Assembly: GCA_002255955.1 (NCBI GenBank)
Contig: NKIM01000032.1
Span: forward strand, 23,801 to 57,546
Source: Burkholderiales bacterium PBB2
GTDB taxonomy: Bacteria > Pseudomonadota > Gammaproteobacteria > Burkholderiales > Burkholderiaceae_C
Reading direction: 5' to 3'
Length of the DNA: 33,746 nucleotides
How positions within the stretch are numbered: position 1 is the first letter of the stretch; each line of letters opens with the position of its first letter. A program made the translations under genes and the position numbers. Under the pieces are notes generated by a model. It saw only the letters and a list, made by a program, of their open reading frames with translations, made no database searches and had not been told where the DNA came from. Of this stretch, positions 16,632 to 24,211 are shown piece by piece.

Positions 16632-18146
16632 ATGAATGTAAAGACCAGAATCTGGCTCTTGCCTGTGTTTGCAGCGTTGATCTTTGCCATCGGCATCGCG
16701 GTCGTGTGGGGCTTCTCGGCCCGCACCTCGTCGGCGATCAATGCCGTGGGCCAGGTTCACTACCCCTATGTGGATGCCACCACGCAACTGGCTGCCCAGC
16801 TGGAAGCGCTCGGTGCCACCATCCAGAGTGCCGTGGCTGAAGGTGAAAAGAAGCGCCTCGACGAAGCCAAGGAGCGTGCTGTCAGCATCCGCAAGCTCTT
16901 GGATGCCATTGCCAAGATCGAAGGCAAGGCCGACACCGCCGCCAAGCTGAAGGCGGGCTTCGATGCCTACTTCGCGGCATCGGTGGACACGGCTGAGCTG
17001 TTCCTGGGCATCAAGCAAGGTGACCAAGCCGGTGCGATTCCCAAGATGCAGGCGGCGCTCAAGACCCTGGATGCCGAGGTCAAGCTCGCTCGCGTGGACG
17101 CCAGCGAGGGCTTCGAGAGCGGCCTGCACAAGGCTGAAGGCGGCGTGTCCGCCAGCCTGTTTGCCATCGTGATCAGCGGTCTGGTCGTGGTGGTGGCCCT
17201 GGGGGTCGGCTCTTTCCTGGTGATCGGCAGTGTCTGGCGCCAGCTGGGCGGCGAGCCGGAGTACGCCCGCGATGTGATGCGTCAGATGGCCGATGGCGAT
17301 CTCTCGCAAGACATCCAGGTGGCGCCTGGCGCTGAAGGCAGCTTGCTCGATGCAGTGCGCGCCATGTCGCAAGGCCTGGCCGCCATCGTCAGCGATGTGC
17401 GCATGGGCACCGATTCCATGTCGGTGGCTTCCCGCGAAATCGCGGTCGGCAACCACGACCTGTCGGTGCGCACCGAGAAGCAGGCCACTTCGTTGGAACA
17501 GACCTCCGGCAATATGCAGACCCTGACCGACACCGTGCGCCAGAGCGCCGAAGCCGCCGCTCAGGCCAACCAGCTGGCCGGCTCGGCCGCGACGGTGGCG
17601 CGCAAGGGGGGGGAGGTGGTGGCCCAGGTGGTCTCGACCATGGAAGAGATCAACACCAGCTCGAAGAAGATCAATGACATCATCGGCGTGATCGATGGCA
17701 TCGCCTTCCAGACCAACATCCTGGCACTGAATGCCGCGGTGGAAGCGGCGCGTGCGGGTGAGCAGGGTCGTGGCTTCGCCGTGGTGGCCAGCGAGGTGCG
17801 CTCCCTGGCGCAGCGCTCGGCCGAAGCGGCCAAGGAAATCAAGTCCTTGATCGGTGCCAGCGTGGATCGCGTCGAGTCGGGCAGCCGTCTGGTGCGCGAT
17901 GCCGGTGCCACCATGACCGAGATCGTGGCCAGCGTCCAGCGCGTGTCAGACATCATCGGTGAAGTGACTGCCGCCTCCGGCGAACAAAGTCAGGGCATCG
18001 GTCTGGTCAATCAGTCGGTGGTGCAGCTTGATCAGATGACGCAGCAGAACGCGGCCTTGGTCGAAGAGGCGGCTGCTGCTGCCAGCAGCCTGGAGCAGCA
18101 AGCCCAATCCTTGCAAGCGGCCGTGGCCACCTTCAAGCTGCGCTGA
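16632..18146 (+). CDS. Methyl-accepting chemotaxis protein
   Basis: An inner-membrane chemoreceptor of 504 residues. The first membrane segment is at about 7-29 and the second at about 176-200. A periplasmic helical domain of some 145 residues lies between them, rich in Ala, Lys and Glu. A HAMP region follows ([21 protein letters not shown]), then the methylation helices and the conserved hairpin tip [19 protein letters not shown] with [18 protein letters not shown]. There is no C-terminal CheR-binding pentapeptide of the NWETF kind. The ribosome site GGAGG is at 16622-16626. Cotranscription with the porin and PstS-like gene is likely. A run of eight G occurs in frame at 17606-17613. Confidence 0.93.
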   Translation: MNVKTRIWLLPVFAALIFAIGIAVVWGFSARTSSAINAVGQVHYPYVDATTQLAAQLEALGATIQSAVAEGEKKRLDEAKERAVSIRKLLDAIAKIEGKADTAAKLKAGFDAYFAASVDTAELFLGIKQGDQAGAIPKMQAALKTLDAEVKLARVDASEGFESGLHKAEGGVSASLFAIVISGLVVVVALGVGSFLVIGSVWRQLGGEPEYARDVMRQMADGDLSQDIQVAPGAEGSLLDAVRAMSQGLAAIVSDVRMGTDSMSVASREIAVGNHDLSVRTEKQATSLEQTSGNMQTLTDTVRQSAEAAAQANQLAGSAATVARKGGEVVAQVVSTMEEINTSSKKINDIIGVIDGIAFQTNILALNAAVEAARAGEQGRGFAVVASEVRSLAQRSAEAAKEIKSLIGASVDRVESGSRLVRDAGATMTEIVASVQRVSDIIGEVTAASGEQSQGIGLVNQSVVQLDQMTQQNAALVEEAAAAASSLEQQAQSLQAAVATFKLR

Positions 18147-18190
18147 ACCCAAGCCGGATCCACATCCCTGGCCCGACAGGGTCTTCTTCC

Positions 18191-18223
18191 AGCCCGCCGC
18201 TGCCTCGCACCGGCGGGCTTTCT
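18191..18223 (+). terminator. Hairpin terminator after the chemoreceptor gene
   Basis: AGCCCGCCG (18191-18199) pairs perfectly with CGGCGGGCT (18211-18219) around an 11-nt loop. Only a short T-rich stretch follows, so the U-tract is weak. It lies 45 bp after the stop codon. Confidence 0.6.
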
Positions 18224-18228
18224 ATAAT
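18223..18228 (+). promoter_or_regulatory. Candidate -10 element (TATAAT) upstream of the rhodanese gene
   Basis: A consensus TATAAT directly follows the chemoreceptor terminator and lies 42 nt before the rhodanese start. No convincing -35 is seen. It marks the probable head of the rhodanese-grxC unit. Confidence 0.5.
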
Positions 18229-18270
18229 CTCGCCTCCACTCTTTCACGGACGCCTCACGGCCGCTGCCCT

Positions 18271-18681
18271 TTGAACTTCTTGCTCGACAACTGGATTTTG
18301 GTCTTGGCTGCGCTGACTTCGGGTGGCCTTTTGCTCTGGCCCACGCTGGCGAACGGCGCGCAGGGTGGGGCGGTCAACACGGCTGAAGCCGTGCGTCTGA
18401 TGAACCGTGAGAAGGCGGTGCTGATCGATGTTTGCGAGCCGGCTGAGTTTGCGGCTGGCCATGTCGCCGGCGCGCGCAATGTGCCGCTGGCTTCGCTGGA
18501 AGGCCACAAGAGCCTGCCCAGCAACAAGAGCCTGCCGGTGGTGGTGGTGTGCCAAAGCGGTGCCCGTGCGGCCCGCGCGGCAGCGCAGCTGCGCAAGCTG
18601 GGCTACGAAAAGGCCCAGCCGCTGGCTGGCGGTCTGAATGCCTGGCGCGAAGCCAATCTGCCTGTCGAAAAGAGTGCTTGA
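18271..18681 (+). CDS. Membrane-anchored rhodanese-like sulfurtransferase
   Basis: This 136-residue protein has an N-terminal membrane segment (about 5-24) followed by one rhodanese domain: VLIDVCEPAEFAAGHVAGARNVP, then the active-site loop CQSGARA with Cys94. It would transfer sulfane sulfur at the inner membrane. The start codon is TTG, chosen because it gives the expected family N-terminus (FLLDNWILVLAALTSGG) and no ATG or GTG fits. No clear Shine-Dalgarno sequence precedes it. It is followed by grxC and secB, the usual betaproteobacterial neighbourhood. Confidence 0.87.
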   Translation: MNFLLDNWILVLAALTSGGLLLWPTLANGAQGGAVNTAEAVRLMNREKAVLIDVCEPAEFAAGHVAGARNVPLASLEGHKSLPSNKSLPVVVVCQSGARAARAAAQLRKLGYEKAQPLAGGLNAWREANLPVEKSA

Positions 18682-18724
18682 GCCCGGCTCAGCTGCACCC
18701 GCTTTGGTTTTTGAGGAGTCGGCC

Positions 18725-18988
18725 ATGAGCCATGTGAAGATGTACACCACCCAGGTCTGCCCTTACTGTGTGCGGGCCAAGGCCTTGCTGAAGCAGCGCG
18801 GGGTCGAGCAGATCGAAGAAATTCGCATCGACTTGAACCCCGCCGAGCGTGACGCCATGATGGCGCTGACCGGCCGCCGCACCGTGCCGCAGATCTTCAT
18901 CGGCGACACCCATGTCGGCGGTTGCGACGATCTGATCGCGCTCGATCAGCGCGGCGGCCTGCAGCCGCTGTTGCAAGCGACTGTTTGA
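18725..18988 (+). CDS. grxC: Glutaredoxin 3
   Basis: A small cytoplasmic thiol-disulfide oxidoreductase of 87 residues that uses glutathione to reduce protein disulfides. The dithiol active site CPYC is at residues 12-15, the cis-Pro motif is TVPQIFI, and the glutathione-binding motif is GGCDDL. Length and motifs match GrxC. The ATG at 18725 is backed by GAGGAG at 18713-18717 and beyond; an in-frame upstream extension is rejected because it overlaps the rhodanese gene. Confidence 0.94.
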   Translation: MSHVKMYTTQVCPYCVRAKALLKQRGVEQIEEIRIDLNPAERDAMMALTGRRTVPQIFIGDTHVGGCDDLIALDQRGGLQPLLQATV

Positions 18989-19083
18989 TTGGATCGAGGG
19001 CGGGCGTCAAGCCTGCCCTCTGGCGCCCCAGTGCCCGATTTCAAGAGCGGGCAGACCCCCACAGACTGAAATATTCGCTGCGC

Positions 19084-19089
19084 CATAAT
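19084..19089 (+). promoter_or_regulatory. Candidate -10 element (CATAAT) for secB
   Basis: CATAAT lies 59 nt before the secB start in the 160-bp gap after grxC. The -35 region is poor. A start site near 19096 would place the hairpin at 19100-19124 at the very 5' end of the mRNA. Confidence 0.35.
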
Positions 19090-19099
19090 CAGCGCCGCT

Positions 19100-19136
19100 G
19101 CCCGCAGCAAAGAAGCTGGCGGGCCTTTACTTTTTT
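19100..19136 (+). terminator. Terminator-like hairpin with T-tract in the secB leader
   Basis: GCCCGC (19100-19105) pairs with GCGGGC (19119-19124), with an inner AGC/GCT pairing around a 6-nt loop. CTTTACTTTTTT follows to 19136. The structure ends 12 nt before the secB ATG. It may end the grxC transcript or act as an attenuator of secB. Confidence 0.5.
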
Positions 19137-19148
19137 GGGAACCCCATC

Positions 19149-19628
19149 ATGGCCGAAGAGAACAACACCCCCGTCTTCCAGATTCAGCGCATGTACCTGA
19201 AGGATCTGTCGCTGGAGCAACCCAACGCCCCGCAAATCCTGCTGGAGCAAACCCAGCCCCAGGTGGACATCAACCTGGCCCTGGCGGCTGAGCCCGTGGT
19301 GGACGGCATCTTCGAAGTGTCCGTGACGGCCACCGTGACCACCAAGGTCGGCGACAAGACCCTGTTCCTGATCGAGGCCAAGCAAGCCGGCATCTTCGAG
19401 ATCCGCAATGTGCCGCAAGAGCAGACCGAAGGCATCCTGGGCATCGTCTGCCCGCAGATGATTTACCCCTACCTGCGCGCTGTGGTGTCTGACGTTTGCA
19501 CCCGCGCTGGCTTCCCGCCCGTGCTGCTGACGGAAGTCAACTTCCAAGCCATGTTCGAAGCCCAGCAAGCCGCACGCGAAGCGGCCGCCAACGGTGGCGA
19601 GGCCGCCGCTGCGCCGACCCTGAACTGA
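19149..19628 (+). CDS. secB: Protein-export chaperone SecB
   Basis: A cytoplasmic tetrameric chaperone that keeps precursor proteins unfolded and hands them to SecA. The 159 residues include [21 protein letters not shown], the beta-sheet core [27 protein letters not shown], and [24 protein letters not shown], which is close to invariant in the family. An Ala/Gly-rich tail follows. Its position between grxC and gpsA is conserved in proteobacteria. Only a weak GGGA ribosome site precedes the ATG. Confidence 0.97.
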   Translation: MAEENNTPVFQIQRMYLKDLSLEQPNAPQILLEQTQPQVDINLALAAEPVVDGIFEVSVTATVTTKVGDKTLFLIEAKQAGIFEIRNVPQEQTEGILGIVCPQMIYPYLRAVVSDVCTRAGFPPVLLTEVNFQAMFEAQQAAREAAANGGEAAAAPTLN

Positions 19629-19673
19629 GATTGACTTTTGTGGGAGACCGGCGCGAGCCGGCCTCCGCGCACC

Positions 19674-19705
19674 ACGCCCCCGCTGTTGTTCGGCCGGGGC
19701 GTTTT
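19674..19705 (+). terminator. Intrinsic terminator between secB and gpsA
   Basis: ACGCCCC (19674-19680) pairs with GGGGCGT (19696-19702), with two further pairs inside after a mismatch. TTTT runs from 19702 to 19705. This suggests that gpsA is transcribed from its own promoter. Confidence 0.6.
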
Positions 19706-19772
19706 GCATTTCGGGCTTCGTCGGCTTGCGCGGGCGCATGCAGGGCGGGGCCGGAGTACCTGTTTTGAAGGT

Positions 19773-19778
19773 TAAGCT
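19773..19778 (+). promoter_or_regulatory. Candidate -10 element (TAAGCT) for gpsA
   Basis: TAAGCT lies 6 nt before the gpsA ATG, downstream of the terminator at 19674-19705. The match to consensus is modest. It repeats the short -10-to-start spacing seen at other operon heads here. Confidence 0.3.
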
Positions 19779-19784
19779 GCTGCC

Positions 19785-20813
19785 ATGAAGATCAGCATTC
19801 TTGGAGCCGGTGCCTGGGGCACGGCCTTGGCCGTGCAGGCGGCGGCCCGTCACGAGGTGGTGTTGTGGGCCCGCGATGCGGCGGCCGTGGACGCCATGCG
19901 GGCCGAGGGGCGCAACCGCGCCTATTTGCCCGACACGCCGCTGCCGGAAGGCCTGCAGATCGAGGGTGATCTCGCCCGTGCCGTGGCCCATGCCTGCGAG
20001 GCGGCCGAGCCCGGATTGATCGTGGTGGCCACGCCCATGGCCGGCCTGCGCGCCACGCTCGCGGCCTTGCCGGATGGGGCGCGTGTGCTCTGGCTGTGCA
20101 AGGGCTTCGAGGCCGGCACCGGCTTGTTGGGCCACGAGATCGCCCGCGCGGTGCAGCCGCGCCTGCGTGTGGGCATTCTCTCGGGGCCCAGCTTTGCTCA
20201 AGAGGTGGCTGCGGGCCAGCCGACCGCCCTGGTGGCGGCCAGCGAGGATGAAGCGCTGGCGCAGGCGGCCGTGGCGGCCTTCCACAGCGAACGCCTGCGC
20301 GTCTACACCTCGGCCGACCCGGTTGGCGTCGAGGTCGGCGGTGCGGTCAAGAATGTGATGGCGATTGCCGTCGGTGCGGCCGATGGTCTGCGTCTGCGCG
20401 CCGAGCGAGAAGGGCAGTTGCTCGATGCGCCGGGGCTCAATGCCCGCGCCGCCCTGATCACCCGCGGCCTCGCCGAGATGCTGCGTCTGGGCCTGGCCCT
20501 GGGCGCGCGCAGCGAGACCTTCATGGGCCTGTCGGGCATGGGTGATCTGGTGCTGACCGCCACCGGCGATCTGTCGCGCAACCGCCGGGTCGGCCTCTTG
20601 CTGGCCGATGGCCTGCCACTTGCGCAGATCCTGCGCGATCTCGGCCACGTCGCCGAAGGGGTGTACAGCGCGCCCACGGTGCTGGCGCGGGCGCGCGCCA
20701 AGGGTGTGGACATGCCCATCACCGAAGCCGTGGTGGCCGTGCTGGAAGGCCGCTTGAGCCCTGCTGATGCGGTGGATCTACTGATGGGGCGTCAGGCCCG
20801 GTCCGAGCACTGA
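19785..20813 (+). CDS. gpsA: NAD(P)-dependent glycerol-3-phosphate dehydrogenase
   Basis: Reduces dihydroxyacetone phosphate to sn-glycerol 3-phosphate for phospholipid synthesis. The 342 residues show the N-terminal dinucleotide motif [33 protein letters not shown], the catalytic-Lys segment [11 protein letters not shown], and [22 protein letters not shown]. Between Asp200-Gly201 and the conserved [11 protein letters not shown] there are about 17 residues where E. coli GpsA has about 5, an insertion of roughly 12. The secB-gpsA order is conserved in proteobacteria. Confidence 0.95.
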   Translation: MKISILGAGAWGTALAVQAAARHEVVLWARDAAAVDAMRAEGRNRAYLPDTPLPEGLQIEGDLARAVAHACEAAEPGLIVVATPMAGLRATLAALPDGARVLWLCKGFEAGTGLLGHEIARAVQPRLRVGILSGPSFAQEVAAGQPTALVAASEDEALAQAAVAAFHSERLRVYTSADPVGVEVGGAVKNVMAIAVGAADGLRLRAEREGQLLDAPGLNARAALITRGLAEMLRLGLALGARSETFMGLSGMGDLVLTATGDLSRNRRVGLLLADGLPLAQILRDLGHVAEGVYSAPTVLARARAKGVDMPITEAVVAVLEGRLSPADAVDLLMGRQARSEH

Positions 20814-20815
20814 GC

Positions 20816-21808
20816 ATGGCGCTCGCAGCCCCGAAAGGTGGTTCACGTCGTCGGCTGCTGGCGCTGGCCGCCTCGGGTCTGGTGCCACCGCTGCGCGCCG
20901 AGCCGGCCTGGCCAGCCGCACGGCCCATCAAGCTGATCGTGCCTTTTCCGGCCGGCAGCTCACCCGATCTGGTGGCGCGCTGGCTGGCCGAGCCGCTGGC
21001 CGCCGCCCTGGGGCAAACCGTGCTGGTTGAAAACCGGCCGGGTGCCGGCGGCAATATCGGCACGGCGTTGGCGGCCCAGGCGGCGCCCGATGGCTATACC
21101 TTGCTGCTGACCATCCAGGGGCCGCTGGTGACGGCGCCCTTGCTCAACCCCAAGCTGCCCTACGACCCGATGCGTGATCTGCGGCCCATCGGCCTGGTGG
21201 CCAGCTCGCCCAATGTGCTGGTGCTGGGCAGTGGGGTGAATGCGCGCGATTGCGCTGAGTTTGTCCGTCAGGCCCGCGCGCAAGGTGTGACCTGGAACTA
21301 CGGCAGCGTCGGCAATGGCAGTGCCTCGCACCTGGCCATGGAGTCCTTTAAGGCGCGTGCCGGCCTGGCTCTGACCCATGTGCCCTATGCCGGCTTCCCG
21401 CAGGTTACCAACGCCCTGCTCAGTGGCGAGCTGCAGGCGGCTTTCATGGTGCCAGGTCTTGCCATGGCGCAGGTGAGGGCGGGCAAGCTGAAGGCCCTGG
21501 CCGTCAGCAGCTTGGGCCGGGTGGCGGCGCTGGCCGAACTGCCCACCTTGGTGGAGCTGGGCTATCCGGGTTTTGAGGCCATTTCCTGGCAGGCCTTGCT
21601 GGCGCCGGCACGCACGCCCAGCGTCGTCGTCGAGCGCTTGTCGGCCGAGCTGCTGCGCATCTGCCGCAGCGATGCCTTTCGAGCCAAGCTGCTGGGGCTG
21701 TATTTCAGCGCGCAGGGGACGGCGCCCGAGGGCTTGCTGAACCTGATGCGTGCCGACCGCCTGCACTGGGCTCAAGTGATCAAGATGGCCCAGGTCAAAG
21801 CCGACTGA
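20816..21808 (+). CDS. Tripartite tricarboxylate transporter (Bug) family substrate-binding protein
   Basis: A periplasmic receptor of 330 residues. After a short Arg-rich N-terminus and signal segment ending near LRA-EPA, the mature protein shows PIKLIVPFPAGSSPDLVARWL, VENRPGAGGNIGT, PDGYTLLL, LTHVPYAGFPQ and AGKLKALAVSS, all typical of the Bug/TctC family. These bind small carboxylates or related molecules. No tctA or tctB membrane genes are present, as is usual for the many orphan Bug receptors of Burkholderiales. It starts 2 bp after the gpsA stop, so it is probably cotranscribed. Confidence 0.9.
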   Translation: MALAAPKGGSRRRLLALAASGLVPPLRAEPAWPAARPIKLIVPFPAGSSPDLVARWLAEPLAAALGQTVLVENRPGAGGNIGTALAAQAAPDGYTLLLTIQGPLVTAPLLNPKLPYDPMRDLRPIGLVASSPNVLVLGSGVNARDCAEFVRQARAQGVTWNYGSVGNGSASHLAMESFKARAGLALTHVPYAGFPQVTNALLSGELQAAFMVPGLAMAQVRAGKLKALAVSSLGRVAALAELPTLVELGYPGFEAISWQALLAPARTPSVVVERLSAELLRICRSDAFRAKLLGLYFSAQGTAPEGLLNLMRADRLHWAQVIKMAQVKAD

Positions 21809-21823
21809 CCGCGTTCAATCGGC

Positions 21824-22297
21824 TCAGGCCTGGCTGCCTTCGTAGCCGTTCTGGCGCCAGGCTTCGAACACCGCCACGGCCACGCTGTTGCTCAGGTTGA
21901 GGCTGCGTTGGCCCGGGCGCATGGGCAGGCGCACGCGCTGCGCCTCGGGGAACTGCTCGCGCAGTTCGGGTGCCAGTCCGGCGGTTTCCGAGCCAAAGAC
22001 CAGGAAGTCTCCGGCCTGCCAGCGCATTTGCGCCAGCGGCTGGCTGCCGCGTGTGGTGAAGGCAAACAGGCGATCGGCCGGGGGCTGCGCGGTGGCCAGA
22101 AAGGCGGCCCAGTCGCGGTGGCGGTGCACGGCGGTGTACTCGTGGTAATCCAGACCGGCGCGTTGCAGCAGGCGGTCCTCCATGGAAAAGCCCAGCGGCT
22201 CGATCAAATGAAGGCTGCAGCCGGTGTTGGCCGCCAGGCGGATCACATTGCCGGTGTTGGGGGGGATCTCGGGTTGCACCAGAACGATGTGGAACAT
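21824..22297 (-). CDS. trmL: tRNA (cytidine(34)-2'-O)-methyltransferase TrmL
   Basis: A SPOUT-class methyltransferase of 157 residues that methylates the 2'-OH of wobble residue 34 in certain tRNA-Leu. Visible motifs are the N-terminal [18 protein letters not shown], the knot segments [11 protein letters not shown] and [20 protein letters not shown]. The length equals E. coli TrmL (157 aa). It follows comF by 62 bp on the same strand and converges with the Bug gene. Confidence 0.95.
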   Translation of the reverse strand: MFHIVLVQPEIPPNTGNVIRLAANTGCSLHLIEPLGFSMEDRLLQRAGLDYHEYTAVHRHRDWAAFLATAQPPADRLFAFTTRGSQPLAQMRWQAGDFLVFGSETAGLAPELREQFPEAQRVRLPMRPGQRSLNLSNSVAVAVFEAWRQNGYEGSQA

Positions 22298-22359
22298 GGG
22301 TCGCGTGAAGAAAAATTGAGAGATAGGCCGGCCCGTGAGCGCCGCCTGGCATCACCAGC

Positions 22360-23127
22360 TCAAGGCCGGGCGCTGTCGCTGCCGCCTTCTGGCGTGCGCG
22401 CCACCACCCAGGCCTCGACATGCGCCGCGCCGGCCTGGCGCAGCACGCGGGCGATCTCGAACACGGTGGCGCCGCTGGTCATCACATCGTCGAGCACCGC
22501 CACATGGCTGCCGCGCAGGTCGGCCAGGCGGCTGGGCTCGACGGCGAAGGCCTGCTTCACATTGTGGCCGCGTTCTTGCAGAGGCAGGCGCGCCTGCTGT
22601 GTCGTGCTGCGCACGCGCAGCAGCAAACGGGCGTCGCAGGCCAGCTTGCGGCGGCGCGCTAGGGACCGGGCCAGCTCGTAACTCTGGTTGTAGCCGCGCT
22701 CCTTCAGCCGCTGGGGTGCCAGCGGTACGGGCAGCAGCCAGTCGGGTGGCTCGATCTGGGCGATGCTCAAGGTCTGGTGCAGGCGCTCCAGCAAGGTCTC
22801 ACGCAGATCCAGGGCCTGGTGGAATTTGTAGTGCTGCAGCAGGCCATCCCAGGGAAAGCTGTAGTCGAGGGCGGCAACTGTGCGGTCCAGTGGCGGCGGC
22901 TCGCGCAGGCAGCGGCCGCATTTGGCCTCGCGCCGGCCGCTCAGTTCGGGCGGCAGGCGCGCTGCGCAGGTCCAGCAGCGCGGGGCGGGGCGCGCGTAGC
23001 GCAGCAGACAGTCGGCGCAGACCCGCGCGCTGGACCAGGCACGGCAGACGGCGCATTGTCCAGGGCAACGCATCAGCACCCGCTCGACCCAAGCGGGTTT
23101 GCCGGTCGCCGCATGCCGGGTTTCCAT
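22360..23127 (-). CDS. comF: ComF family protein (phosphoribosyltransferase-like)
   Basis: A 255-residue protein with an N-terminal zinc-ribbon-like Cys cluster (CPGQCAVC, CADC, CWTC, CGRC) and a C-terminal phosphoribosyltransferase fold: DWLLPVPLAPQRLKERGYNQ and the PRPP loop VAVLDDVMTSGATV. Homologues act in DNA uptake during natural transformation. Start 23127 is preferred; an ATG at 23151 is also in frame but overlaps the start of the divergent gene, and the open frame runs further upstream without family similarity. The gene precedes trmL. Confidence 0.88.
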   Translation of the reverse strand: METRHAATGKPAWVERVLMRCPGQCAVCRAWSSARVCADCLLRYARPAPRCWTCAARLPPELSGRREAKCGRCLREPPPLDRTVAALDYSFPWDGLLQHYKFHQALDLRETLLERLHQTLSIAQIEPPDWLLPVPLAPQRLKERGYNQSYELARSLARRRKLACDARLLLRVRSTTQQARLPLQERGHNVKQAFAVEPSRLADLRGSHVAVLDDVMTSGATVFEIARVLRQAGAAHVEAWVVARTPEGGSDSARP

Positions 23128-23133
23128 GGGCTC

Positions 23134-23139
23134 AATATA
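23134..23139 (-). promoter_or_regulatory. Candidate -10 element (TATATT) for comF
   Basis: On the minus strand TATATT ends 6 nt before the comF ATG. It overlaps the plus-strand TATACT of the divergent gene, so one short AT-rich core may serve both directions. Confidence 0.4.
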
Positions 23140-23141
23140 CT
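23136..23141 (+). promoter_or_regulatory. Candidate -10 element (TATACT) for the BioC-like gene
   Basis: TATACT lies 8 nt before the ATG at 23150. It shares bases with the comF -10 candidate on the other strand. No -35 match at 17 bp is seen. Confidence 0.4.
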
Positions 23142-23149
23142 GCCCGCCC

Positions 23150-24121
23150 ATGGCCGATCCCTTGACTCCCCCTAGGACCGAAACGTCCGCCGCAGCCCTG
23201 TCTGCGCCCGCTGCCCGGCCGCAAGATCTGGATGCGAACGCCCTGCGTCGGCAGGCACGGCGCCTGGCCGGCCTGGCCCAGACGCCGTGGCTGCATGAAG
23301 AGGTGGCGACTCGCATGGCTGAGCGCCTGGCCATCATCAAGCTGCAGCCGACGCGCGTGCTGCAGTGGTCGGGCCTGCTGGGCGGCGGCGAGGCGGCCTT
23401 GCTGGCAGCCTACCCGCAAGGCGAGCACCGCGTGATCGAGCCCGACGCCGCCCTGGCCGAGCGCAACCAGGCCTTGCACAAACGCTCCTGGTGGCAGAAC
23501 GCGCTGGGCCGTGGTGCTGCGGTGCAAGTGCAGGGCCCTGAGGCGATGGCGGGCTTGAAATCAACGCCGGAGCAGGATCAAGTCGGCCTGGTCTGGGCCA
23601 ATATGGCCTTGCATGCCGAGAGCCAGCCGCCACAGGCCTTGGCGGCCTGGCACGGTGCCTTGCAGGTGGATGGCTTCCTGATGTTTTCCTGTCTGGGCCC
23701 CGACAGCTTTGTCGAGCTGCGCCAGCTGTTTGAGCGCCAGGGCTGGGGGCGTGCCGGCCCGGATTGGTGGGACATGCATGACATCGGCGATCTGCTGGTA
23801 GGGGCCGGGTTTGCCGATCCCGTCATGGACCAGGAGCGCATTCAACTGACCTGGGCGCAACCCGCCGATCTGCTCAAAGACCTGCGCTTGTTAGGTGGCA
23901 ATGTGGCGCCCGAACGATTTGCGGGCTGCCGAGGCAAGACCTGGCACCAACGGCTTTTGCAGGCCCTGGAAACATTGCGCCGACCCGATGGCCGGCTGCA
24001 TCTGAGCCTTGAAATCGTGTACGGGCATGCGTTCAAGCCGGTGCCGAAGATACGGGTAAGCCCTGAGGCCAGCCTGACTTTGGAGCAGATGCGCGCGATG
24101 GTGCGTCGATCTGGGGCCTGA
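23150..24121 (+). CDS. BioC-like SAM-dependent methyltransferase homologue
   Basis: This 323-residue cytoplasmic protein is laid out like BioC, the malonyl-ACP O-methyltransferase of biotin synthesis: a central VGLVWANMALHAESQPPQAL, then DGFLMFSCLGPDSFVELRQLF, and a C-terminal helical part with DLLKDLRLLGGN. The usual Gly-rich SAM motif (LDxGxGxG) is altered to VLQWSGLLGGGE (residues 70-81), so SAM binding is uncertain. An upstream in-frame ATG at 23099 is rejected because it lies within comF. No other bio gene is nearby. Conserved divergent pairing with comF in Burkholderiales is from memory. Confidence 0.75.
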   Translation: MADPLTPPRTETSAAALSAPAARPQDLDANALRRQARRLAGLAQTPWLHEEVATRMAERLAIIKLQPTRVLQWSGLLGGGEAALLAAYPQGEHRVIEPDAALAERNQALHKRSWWQNALGRGAAVQVQGPEAMAGLKSTPEQDQVGLVWANMALHAESQPPQALAAWHGALQVDGFLMFSCLGPDSFVELRQLFERQGWGRAGPDWWDMHDIGDLLVGAGFADPVMDQERIQLTWAQPADLLKDLRLLGGNVAPERFAGCRGKTWHQRLLQALETLRRPDGRLHLSLEIVYGHAFKPVPKIRVSPEASLTLEQMRAMVRRSGA

Positions 24122-24157
24122 TAGAGGCTTTATGCGACAGTGGGTCGCGGCATGCTG

Positions 24158-24178
24158 GGCTAAAATTCGCGTTTAGCC
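24158..24178. promoter_or_regulatory. Dyad repeat with embedded -10 candidate, cox operon promoter region
   Basis: GGCTAAA (24158-24164) and TTTAGCC (24172-24178) form a perfect 7-bp dyad with a 7-nt spacer. TAAAAT at 24161-24166 inside the left arm resembles a -10 box. A protein bound to the dyad would cover the promoter. Confidence 0.5.
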
Positions 24179-24186
24179 AAAATGCA

Positions 24187-24207
24187 TGACCCGTGACTTT
24201 AGGGTCA
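24187..24207. promoter_or_regulatory. Second dyad repeat in the cox leader
   Basis: TGACCC (24187-24192) and GGGTCA (24202-24207) are perfect inverted arms with a 9-nt spacer. The repeat lies 9 bp after the first dyad. It could be an operator or an RNA hairpin in the 5' leader. Confidence 0.4.
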
Positions 24208-24211
24208 GACC

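Noticed and set aside
24182-24196. Four-codon upstream ORF in the cox leader (ATG at 24182)
   Set aside because: It is too short to support, and no ribosome site precedes it. It overlaps the second dyad.
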